From Arbacia lixula (taxonomy: Eukaryota > Echinodermata > Echinoidea > Arbacioida > Arbaciidae), in assembly GCA_963669155.1 (NCBI GenBank), contig OZ022588.1:12500131-12564130 (forward strand): 64,000 nucleotides of DNA, written 5' to 3'. Made by a program: the position numbers and the translations under genes. Below, one piece after another: positions 48,401-60,800 of this stretch. The first letter of the stretch is position 1, and every line of letters begins with the position of its first letter. The notes beneath the pieces are model-generated. The model was not told the origin of the DNA. It did no database searches and saw only the letters and a program-made list of their open reading frames with translations.

Positions 48401-51400
48401 TTGTAACACGTACGACTCCCATGCAATCTGCTGTGTGGACAATAGACAACAGGCCATGAATAAGCTTCATATACCTAAAGGACATACATGTAATTAAGCC
48501 ACTTCCCTTTGGTTACTGCAGTTCCATGACAAATTTTGCCATCCTACCAAACCAGGGCTCACAATGGCAGAAAATCTAACAGTGAGCATCGGGTTAAAAG
48601 ACATATATGCATAACACAAATATTTTGCTATGAAACGCGCCGTCGTTATTTCATGAATGGCGTTTGCACCATTGTGACTTACATGACTCCTCGTTATTTG
48701 ATTTTTCCAAACTATTTTGATCAGGTGTTGGTGAGCGTCATCTCCTGCTGATGATTGAGTGGTGATTGAATGGTGATTGCACCATTGTGACTTCACTCTT
48801 TGTTATTTGATTTTTCGAACTATTTTGATCAGGTGTTGGTAGAGCGCCACCGCCTGCTGATGATTGAGTGGTGATTGAATGGTGTTTGCACCATTGTGAC
48901 GTACATGACTCCTCGTTATTTAAGTTTTCGAACTATTTTGATCAGGTGTTGGTAGAGCGCCACCGCCTGCTGATGATTGAGTGGTGATTGAACGTTGTTT
49001 GCACCATTGTGACTTCACTCTTCGTTATTTTATTTTTCCAAACTATTTTGATCAGGTGTTGGTGAGCGTCATCGCCTGCTGATGATTGAGTGGTGGTTGA
49101 ATGGTCTTTGCACCATTGTGACTTCACTCTTTGTTATTTTGATTTTTCGAACTATTATGATCAGGTGCTGGTAGAGCGCCACCGCCTGCTGATGATTGAG
49201 TTCAACAAGCAGCTGGTGGTGGAGGACGATGTGTCCAAGCAGCGACTGTCCGTCATTCGCTCCGGGATCAGGAAGTGGACTGATCTCTTCTTTGGCTCAG
49301 TTGTGTAAGTATGTTGCTGTAACCAAACCCTCTCTCTCCTTTCAGCTCTGCCAGCTTTATAAGGCTTCGATCAGTCCCCGGCACATACATAAACCCCTCA
49401 AAAAGAGTTCTTCAACTCAAGCGTGAGGGGTAATAATTCATCATCGTTCATGATGGGGTATCATTATATAGAAAGCTTGATTATTCCTCTTTACATTGGT
49501 GTGCCATCTGCTATAATTATGCAATCATGAAATGTGCAGTATTCCCGAATATGGGGCAAAATGCACCGTTTTTAACAGCAAAGGCTCCATTTCTTTTGAA
49601 AATGCAATAGTGTCAATGTGACAATGAACGTTCACATGTTGTGGTGTCAACATTATTCAAACTAGTTTCGGGAAACACAGAATTTTTCAACTCTTCATTC
49701 GTGACTAATTTGCCCCATATTCAGAAGGTCTGCGCTTTCCATGATTGCATAAGCATTACAAATTGAACAGATAAATGTCAAGCTGTCTTACGATACCACA
49801 TTTATGTACGATAATGAAGCAAGTAAAGACATAGAACCCCTCAAATCTGAGTTGCAACACTTTTTTTTGAGGGGTTTATAATTTTGCACATAGGAATGAT
49901 TTCACTGCTGAAAAATGCTAGAAATTCCTGAAGTTGCAGAAGTCTTTGCAAATAACTTCTTGTTTGGTCTGGTGAGGCTGATGTAATGCACATTATAGTA
50001 GAGTGCCCACTGCTGCTGAAAAAGTGCACAGCTGTTGATCAATGTGTCCTCGTATGTAAAGCAAATGTTTGATTTAATCAATTTGAGTAATTTGTTTTAA
50101 GTGATTTTTAAGGATCAGGGGGGTGCTCACAAGCTTAAAACTATTTTACGTACAACCGGTACGACTCTTTCTTGTGCTAAATTAATTCAGATTCTCAATG
50201 ATTCCCATCAGCTAAAGTTGAAGTCTGATCTTTATACATTAAAATTCTTGTTGTTAACAAGTGTCTAAATACAAAGTTTATGATTTGTCAAAGTTGATTA
50301 GGATTGTTGGAAATGAACTTCCATGATGTTAAACCAGGAACAAATCTCATTCAGCACAAGAAGTTGTCATCCATCGGTCATGCGTAAAGTTGTGTGTAGC
50401 TTATGAACATGCAGCTTGGTGAAACACCGCGCCCCCCCCCCCCCCAGGAAAATATGTAACTCTATTATAGGCCATAGTGTACAGGTCTCCGGTCTCTATA
50501 GGCTATAGGTTTCGGATAGATTGCCCAAAACCCCCTCAAAATCTAGTGATCGCTGTCATTTTGCTGATACCAGTAGTCGGTTGCCAGCTCTATTTTTGGT
50601 AGGGAAGTTCTGATACAGTGTTTTCTCTTGTACAAAATTTATATTTTTTGATGTGCAAAAGGGACACCCTGTCTTAATGATCACACCACTTTTAAGTTTC
50701 TGCTGTCTAGTGGCATATTATTATTCAATCTTCACTGTTGATTGGGACATTGTGCAGTTTTATTTCACCATTTTATTCATCTGTATGTTGCATTCATTTC
50801 TGGTGCAATATTTTGAAGAGTGATTATATATGTGACAAATTCACAATGTGTCTTAATTCCCTGTTTAACATTATTTTCTTTCGTCCTCAATTTATTTGTA
50901 TGAATTTGCAAATCCAAGAGGTGTACTAGGCTTGTCTAAGTCTAGTGTCCGTTTTGGGTATGTAGAATATAAAGGTTCAAAACCATGTCTCTTGAGACAA
51001 TAGTATTTTGTCATAACCTCACAAGATCTGCTTGGGAGTTCTGTAATTAGATCTTGCTAATGTTTCTGTGAAACATGGTAGTGATAATTGTACAATGAAC
51101 ATCTTTTGATATGCTTTTCTAAACTTAATTTGTTTTACCTTTTGGGGATCATGATATTAAAATGCTAACATCCATCTAATATGTTGATATCATTCAGTTG
51201 TAAGAAATTAGATTTTAAGCAGAAATATGAAAATGTAAGCACATTTTCTGGAAGTTTACTTTTAGATGTGTTTATAAGCAAAGAAGCTTTCCTTACCTTA
51301 AAATAAAGCAATTTTTCCATGTGCTTTCTCTTCAAGTGAACTATCGATAATATGAGGGACAGACAGGGTGACTCATTAACATAAGTGGGAAATATCTTTT

Positions 51401-54400
51401 TCTTTATGAAAAGATGAAGAATTTGGTCTTGTGGTGTGGGCTCTTTCATTCACTGTTTGTTCAGCATAATATCTTCTCATTTGTGGGCAAGGACTTAATT
51501 CTGTCTGTTACATTTTATCTTGCAGGTGTTTCCCTTTTGGATCAAACTCTGAATTTTCTGCTTTTGAATTTCTTTTTGTATTGGTCATTACATTAATGTG
51601 TAGTGTGTGCATTTTACAATTCTCCCTATCGCATATAGCTCTCCGAATCTGAACGTGTGTGGCGCTCTAATATTTTTACCTTTAATTCTTGGGATATGAA
51701 CTTCCGGTCCACGAACATTCGGCAATCCCGTACTACAATAACGGACCAGGGTATCTAACTAATTCTATGAATTTTAACCCTAAACCTAACCCTGACCTTA
51801 ACACTAACCCTAAACTTAATTCTAAATTTAACCCTGACCCTAACCATAACCTTATACAAAATGTTCGCTGCTTAATTCATAAAAAAAAGTGATTTCTAGC
51901 TCACTTTCTGCCGACGACAAACTCTTACCGGAAGTATATGTCCCAAGAGCAATCGATTAGATATCGGTATCGCGAGGTGATATCGCTTGATATCGGCTAT
52001 ATGCGATAGGGAGAATTAACTGCTTTGTGCAAAAAACAGGTAACTTGATTTTCATTTTGTAATGGATGTTTGACTTGATGAAACATCTAGAAATCATTGA
52101 CTGTTCTCAGAGTATGTCCATGCCTCATGTAATCAACTAGAAGTTGTCCATGATTTAGTCAATCATGAAAAATGTAGAGCACTTATTGCCACAGAGATGA
52201 TTGTTGATAATTAGTTGGACATTTCAGTGAACTAGGAGTAATTTACTACAATTTTCTCTCAAATAAGTTAGAATACATGTACATATACCTTTGAGTCAGG
52301 TTGAAAGGTTTAAGATAAACACTTCCTCTAGCTCTGTTGGAAGGATCGCTATACAGTACCGAATGGTGTCGTCATATGAGCACGTTGTCAAGACAACTGG
52401 TTCTAAACACAACCATTCCAGTGAGAGGTTTACCGGTCCGATATTGTCTAGCGGGCTAGTGTCTGGCATTCCCATTGAAAGTCCTTGCTGTGATCACAAT
52501 TGCTTGCTCTACCCCTTTAGTTTAGAACCAGTTAGAACCAGTAAGAACCAGAATCACTTGTCCGGATTCTTATTATCTTGAATAGAGTGTCCCTCCCCTT
52601 CTCACAGATTGCGTTTCAACAATACAGTATGCAATTTAAATATATTTCATGCAACCTAATGTTTATAACTGTACCTTGCATGTAACGGTCTATGCATGAT
52701 ATATACTGCATGTGCTTAACTCTCTCTTCCTTGAATATTCTCTTGCATGCTACACGCTGTAATGGAATGATGTCTTGTTTTGCATGGTTACCTGCTCTAA
52801 TTCTGTGTCGATCTCAACCCGATTGACTGACATAGCGGTCAGCTTGAAGTGAGCATACTCGGCTCAGAAGTGATGTCGGGACGACAGTCGTCAAGGTGAT
52901 ATCTCCCTGCCCTGTCCTTTTGTTTTCTCCATATCCCTTCACAGCACAGCGTTCACGTTCAAATCTTTGTTTTCTCCATATCCCTTCACAGCACAGCGTT
53001 CACATTCAATCTATGTTTCCTCCATATCCCTTCACAGCACAGCGTTCACGTTCAAATCTTTGTTTTCTTCATACTCCTTCACAGCACAGCGTTCACGTTC
53101 ATCCTCGTTCCTTTATGTGTCTTTGTTTTCTTCATTCCCCTTCACAGCACAGCGTTCACGTTCATCCTCGTTCCTTTATGTGTCTTTGTTTTCTTGATAC
53201 CCCTTCACAGCACAGCGTTCACGTTCAATCTTTGTTTTCTTGATACCCCTTCACAGCACAGCGTTCACGTTCAGTCTTTGTTTTCTTGATACCCCTTCAC
53301 AGCACAGCGTTCACATTCAATCTTTGTTTTCTTCATTCCCCTTCACAGCACAGCGTTCACGTTCATCCCCGTCCCTTTATGTGTCTTTGTTTTCTTCATA
53401 CCCCTTCACAGCACAGCATTCACGTTCAATCTTTGTTTTCTTCATTCCCCTTCACAGCACAGCGTTCACGTTCATCCCCGTTCCTTTATGTGTCTTTGTT
53501 TTCTTCATACCCCTTCACAGCACAGCGTTCACGTTCATCCCCGTTCCTTTATGTGTCTTTGTTTTCTTCATACCCCTTCACAGCACAGCGTTCATGTTCA
53601 ATCTAATTTGTTTTCTTCATACCCCTTCACAGCACAGCGTTCACGTTCATCCCCGTTCCTTTATGTGTCTTTGTTTTCTTCATACCCCTTCACAGCACAG
53701 CGTTCACGTTCAATCTAATTTGTTTTCTTCATACCCCTTCACAGCACAGCGTTCACGTTCATCCCCGTTCCTTTATGTGTCTTTGTTTTCTCCATACCCC
53801 TTCCCAGCACAGCGTTCACGTTCATCCATGTTCCTTTATGTGTCTTTGTTTTCTTCATACCCCTTCACAGCACAGCGTTCACGTTCAATCTAATTTGTTT
53901 TCTCCATACCCCTTCACAGCACAGCGTTCACGTTCATCCATGTTCCTTTATGTGTCTTTGTTTTCTTCATACCCCTTCACAGCACAGCGTTCACGTTCAA
54001 TCTAATTTGTTTTGTTCATTCCCCTTCACAGCACAGCGTTCACGTTCATCCATGTTCCTTTATATGTCTTTGTTTTCTTCATACCCCTTCACAGCACAGC
54101 ATTCACGTTCAATCTTTGTTTTCTTCATACCCCTTCACAGCACAGCGTTCACGTTCATCCTCGTTCCTCTATGTGTCGTGCATCGCATCTAATCCGAAGC
54201 CTCCTGCTCGTGTAGTAGCAGCAGTGTCATGTTGGCTCTCATATTCAGCAGGAACATTGAACAAGAAGAACTAGTCATTTTCTCTAATTCCTCTCTCTCT
54301 TTAACCTCTTAACCTGGAATCTTTCTGAACTACTGCTCTGGGTTTTTTCAGAGGGAAAGTTGACCCTATAAAAAACATCAATTTATCATAGCAGATAGTG

Positions 54401-57400
54401 TATACCCGATTAGTGCAAGTTTGAGTGAAATCGGACAAAAGAGAAAAGTTTTGAATTTGTGAAAGTCTGTACCGTCCTGGTTATGGTACATGTATATATA
54501 TGCTTTTGGGGCAAAAGTGTCATATTTTCATATATTTCAAAGCAACATTATCATTCATGATGTTCTATGAGTATAGACAATTCCTCTGCAGACTGGTGTA
54601 TATATATATAGCATTCTCATGTAAGAACGTGTGTCCTTCACATATCTTGTGCAGTTTTTCTCCTTCACACATGTCATTCACCCCTTTTAAATGCTATTCA
54701 CATGTTTAATACTTTTAATAAAGTATGTTTCTGGCACTATAATGACCTACTAATATTTTCTACACACAGGGCAAGACCTGGGTAGAATATACAAAATGTC
54801 TTGCACATTTGATTCAGATAATGTTTGAAGGTTTTGCATGGTGGTATGAGCAATCGCGGAAGGACTGAGATGAGAACAAGTGGATAAAATTAGATGTGAA
54901 TTGGAGCTGAAGACAGACAGTCAACCTGCCTGAAACATCGAGTCTACCTCTCTCCTCATCAGCTCTTCACTCCTTCTGGTTTACAGACTTTGAAAGTATT
55001 TTGAGAGTATTTTGAAAGTGTGCTCCACTTTCAAATCTCCACTTTCTCGCCTTTCCGATTCACCTCCAATTCTATCCACTTTTTCTCATCTCAGTCCTTC
55101 CAGGACTTTACACATGGTGTACCGTAAAGCTCTTCCGCGATATTTGATTCAAGCACATCAATGTCACTGTATGAATGCATTGTCCTCTTCAAAGACACAC
55201 TGCTGATTGAATGTACAACCTCAACTGTTTTTCATGACATTGGTCTGAGAGTGTTTACTGACATTTCGTGCATCAAAGGAAAAAAACTGACAAATCATGG
55301 AAGAGGATGAGTCAAAACTTGAGAAATATCAGACACTAATGATTTGATTTTTTATTTCATTCAATTGATAATCATGGTTTCATTCTCTTTTAATATTCAC
55401 ATTCTATACACATACATGTACATTGCTTGTAACAAGGTCACTTCTCATTTGTTCGTATTAAACTACCATGCAACATTTGAATGTTCTTTGAATGTTTCCA
55501 TGGTGATTGTGTAGTAATGAATACTATTTAGAAAAAAAGTAACACTGTTGGTTACACCATATTTTTTCAGGATATTTGACCCAATAATGGGGTGAAAAAA
55601 GGAAAGAAAAGGAAAGAAAGAAAGATGAAAAATGGATTTCATTTTATAGTCCTTACACAAGACTCTTTCATAGCTTTCATTGTATTGTGTATAAGAATGA
55701 AGGAGCTGAAATGGAAGTAGAAGGAACTTAATTTCAGGATGAACTTTCCCTGTAAGGGTTTATGAAAAGGAATAATTGTATGTGAAGCTCTATGATTGGT
55801 TTGTTCCTTCAGGGCGAGCGATAAGATCAACACCATTTTGCAAGCACCTACGAAGGAGATGATCCAGGCTCTCTATGAAGACATTCGTCTGTGGGAAGAG
55901 GTGAGCATGCTTAGTCCCATAGCTTATAAACGGTGTTTTACTGAAATGACACGGGTCTATCCTTTGCTATATACCTCAAAACTTCCTTGAACACTAGTGA
56001 TTGCTACAATTCTGCTTAAAGTCAGTTTCTAGTTCTATTATATTGGGAGGGAAGTTCTTATACAGTATTTTCTTCCATTTTCCATACTTTGTAAAACATT
56101 TTATTTCTTGACCTGCAAGCTAGGGCTTCCCTGTCTTTAAAGGGCATATACTGTACTGGGAAGGCAATAAAGCCTTCAAAAGGTGACCGTGAGCAAACTT
56201 CTTGCCAACGGTCTTAAATTCATGTATTGTCCGTTTTAGAAACTTGGTGAAAGTTATTTGCCCTCAAATGATCTACATTTGGAGTAATTAGTGATCAAAT
56301 CACAATTTTCTGAAATGTTCGGCCCGAACATTTTGAGGATTAATGAATAATCACAAATTACTCCAAATGTGGATCATTTGAGGGCAAATAACTTTCACCA
56401 AGTTTCTAAAACGGACAATACATGAATTTAAGACCACTGGCAAGAAGATTGCTCACGGTCACCTTTTGAAGGCCTTTTTGTCTTCCCAGTACAGTATATG
56501 CCCTTTAATAGGGAGCTCCAGCCCTGCAGGTTCTGTTTGTTGAATGAATATATCAATGTACAAATGCTCCTTATCCTATAACTATTGTGTAGGCACAGGC
56601 AGGGGATACCTGCACGTCTACTGTTTGTTATTGACTCAATATATATATATCAATGTACAAATGCTCCTTATCCTATAACCATTGTGTAGGCATGGCCATA
56701 AGAGCTTTTCATTGAAATGATATGGGTCTATATCCTTTGGTATAAACGGTGGCTCATTAGAATGACACAGGTTGGCATTTATGGCATTTTTACTTTTCTG
56801 ACGTCACTGGAAGTGTGCGTTTTTTTCAGACTTTCGTCAAAATGGGACTTTCTTGCGGCAAACAAATGTGAAATTTGTTTCCAGTAGATAATTTTTCATA
56901 GATTAGTGGGAACTTATTTTTCTAATTAGTAACCCTTTAAAGACAGTATTCATGAATAGCATATATTTCTCACAGATTTAATACAACAGCTGATAAAGTT
57001 CTGTGCCTCATGGTAGTTTATTCATGACCAAACAAGTCCAAACATTTCTTCCCTTCATTATACCCACGCTCGATCTCAGAACTTGAACAAGGAGGTGGAG
57101 AAGTTTGGGGGAGACATTCTCCTAGGTCACGAGGAGAGCCTGTATCAGATCAGAAAGCAGACTGACCAGTGGACGGAGACGGCTATCCAGATCTTTAGCC
57201 GCCACATGCCCGTGGACGGCCAGGACTACCCTGACCACGACAAGCTCATCGAGATGAACCAGGTGAGTGTCAAAGGTCAAATAAAGTCAATAGAGCTGTG
57301 CTCATGTTTAACTTTTTAATTGCTAAATACTCATGCGTTGTTGGTTTTTGGCACAAGTACACACGAATCGAATATGAAAGTTTTTCTCTTTCTGGGAAGC

Positions 57401-57737
57401 TGCTATTCTTATTCGATCTCACACATTTTAACTTTCTCCAAATCCATTGATCTATCTATTTAATCTACCTTTCTATCTACCTACTGAGCTATTTATCTAT
57501 ATATCTATCTATGTATCTATATATCTATTTATCTATCAATCTATTTATCCATCTATACTTGTATTTGTCTATATCTTTCTATCTACTGTATTTGTCTATA
57601 TATCCATCAATCTCTATCTATCCATCCATTTATCTCTATCTATATATCTCTCTCCACCCATTTATCTATCTACAGTGTATCTACTATGTCTATTTATCCA
57701 TCCATTTATATCTCTTTTTATTTATCTGTCCATCCAT

Positions 57738-57808
<71 letters not shown>

Positions 57809-60800
57809 ATCTATCTATCTATCTATCTATTTATCTATACCTATATATCTTTCTCTCCATCGATCTGTTTATCATTTAATTTGATCACCCCTGCCTCCAT
57901 TCTGTTTATATCTGCTTTTATTCACACCCACTGCAAACGCTTCTCAGATGTACGCTTACTGTACTGACTGTTGTATAAGCCGCCTCCGCAGATAAGCAGC
58001 ACCTCGACAACACGTATGCACATGTAGTGGACATATGCATTGTGTGACAATTTACATTCAACAACAAATTAGATGGCTTTGATAGCCATCCAGTGTGACA
58101 CAACGTACCAGTAATACGATCTCAATCGCATCACCAGCATAATTACCGGTACTAAGGAAGCACCAGGAGTAGTATTTGTCTGAGACAACTCAAAGATACC
58201 GCTAATGAGGAAGCTCTGTTAGATGTGAGCCGCCATTGTTTCTTTGATCTCCGGCGGTGGCCACGAGATGGCGGTATGCACTTCCTTATTATGGTCTCGT
58301 GTATACCGCCATCCGCCGGAGATCAAAGAAACAATGGCGGCTGGCATCTAATGCAGTTTGCTAGTTTGAGCCTTAGCTTTCTCATTAGCAGTATCTTTGA
58401 GTTGTCTCGGACAATTAAATACTACTCCTGGAGCTTTTAGTACTGGTAATTGTGGTGACGAGGTGATTGAGATCATATCAGTGGTATGTCAATTGTGTCA
58501 CACTGGATGGCTATCAAAGCCATTTTGTTGTTGAATGTTGTCACACAATGCATATAGTCCCATACATGTGTATACGTTTTGGTTTTAAAGACCCGACTTT
58601 TGCTAACGCTGCGTATTAGCCGCAACGGGACTTTAGCGTGATTTGAGGGAAAAACCCCACTGCTTATACCACAGTCAGTACGGTATACAAATCCACGGGC
58701 ACAAACAAGTTTGAATCACTTTACATATTCATGTATTCATTCACTCTTACTTTGAATTTTATTTACCCATTCAAAAAGGTGTATATGTACGATATATGTT
58801 TCTCATTAATCTCTTGAACTCATTGAATAATTATTGTTGGAAACTTGTTTTTTTTTGTACTTTATATTTCTGTTTTTATGTTATCCATGGTACCAATGAC
58901 TTATATCATAACATTCATAGTTCAGTTTACGTTTGTAATTTCAATGAACAAGTGCTCATTTATAACAGCTTGCACTTGTAGAAATGCAGCCATGAACACA
59001 TTAATTTGCATACACTCATGAACCTACGAGGCACATTTTAAGTCATTTCATTGTGTTTTCTAGTCTTCATCATACATTTTCATATTTTTGTTCATCTTTC
59101 TTTGCTTTTTTTTTCATCTGTTGTTTTATTTTCATCTTGGGTTCATCAAAAAGACTACAGAGGTAAATTGTTTGCTGTGTGTTTGTGCACGAACGTGTAG
59201 TTTGGTATGTTTTTCTGTATTTTCATAGGCCCGTACTCACTACGGAGCTGTATCGTAGACTGCATACGAAACATGCATGGAGACTAAGTTTGTGGGACGC
59301 AAAGTAAATCATCTGATTCTACCACAAAATCATTGATTTTCATCACAGAATCACTGGTTCATGATTTCTAGTATTTGCTGTAATTATAATGTGGACAAAC
59401 TCAAAACTACCATAGTGATTCTGAGGATAAAATCTATTATATCAAGTCAGTAATAATGTTTCATCTTGTTTTATTTGACACCTCATAGAGTTTGTACATG
59501 TTTAGTACACTGTTTGCATTTCACCTCTGTTTTTAATGCGGGCCATGAAGTAAGGTGCCACAATTTGTTAGTCTTTATAAAGTTACAAACAATGAATGCA
59601 AATGACATCAATCGTTAAAAATGGGGAAAGAAACTATATCCACATTAAGACACTGATCTCTATAAGATACTTCAGTATCCTGTAAAGAAGAAAAAAGATC
59701 TATATTGTTAGTCAAAGATTGACCTAGCTTTTCAAATAAATACGGACTAATTACTATCATGATTAAAGTGAAAAGGACGATGCCAAGCAGATTCAGGCAG
59801 ATTCTACATCGTATATGTTTGATTTTCCTCCAAGCTTCCATAATTTGCCTATCAGATGTCCTTCTTTGCTTTGTTAAAAAACACCTTATTAGGGTTTTAG
59901 TAATGAGTATGAAATAACAGCTCGGGTGCTTCACTTCCAGTTCGAATGCATGCCGGTAATCTAATCTCATGGTGTATGAAGCTAAAATGGTGAATCTAGT
60001 TTTAAACATGGGAAACTAATTTAGAAAGAAATTATGAAACGGTAGTATTATTTTCAGAATCCTAACAATTTTGAGGAGATCTATACATATACACTGTATC
60101 TCATTCCTTAAGGCATATGCATACCTACATGTCATAGAAGTAAATTGAATATAATTATACAGATGAATTTCTTGCCCTATGTATATCATATTAAAACTTA
60201 GCGAACTTTGAAGGATTCTGGGGTTGGGTTTGATCCAAAAATTATTCTAAAGTCAATACTGAGGCTGATTCTGTAATAATTCATTATTGTTATTATTATT
60301 CATTATTATGAATGTTTATTTTTTTTATTAATATCATCTTTGTGATAATGATTCTGCGTGATTATGGTATATCAGTTGTTATCATTATAATTTGTTAGAT
60401 TGTCCTAAAACCTCCACAAATATGTTTCACTTGGTATTGGATGGTACCAGGAATATATTAAAGATTCTCAACTTTATAAAAGTTTCTACACTTTTAAAAT
60501 ATTTTTTAAATACAGTCCCCTATATTTAGTGATGGAATCCTGAATACATCTATCTGCTTCAAGAGATATAGAATTGAAATGCAGCAAAGTCCCAAATAAA
60601 ACTTAAAGTTAATTTTCAATTTTGACAAGGCAAATCAAGTAAATCCAATATAAAGATAAAATAAGTCAGTATGTATCATGATATATGTCAACCCTCAAAC
60701 CTGTGACAATGATTTAGAAAGTTATATGTGAGTCTGTCTTATCATAACTTCTCATTCTCATTGTGAATTCATATTACCATCTTTGTATCTTTCCTCATAC

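Noticed and set aside
52896..54215. Long repetitive frames (about 115-217 codons) as a secreted repeat protein
   Set aside because: Three forward frames are open over the same array, units differ by non-multiples of three, and it lies within an AXDND1 intron.
59146..59162. Second micro-exon (actacagag) in intron 17
   Set aside because: The acceptor context is purine-rich and weak, and nine bases carry too little information.
59608..60009. 133-codon - strand frame as a gene
   Set aside because: No recognisable domain, no supporting splice or promoter context, antisense within an AXDND1 intron; length is within chance for AT-rich DNA.
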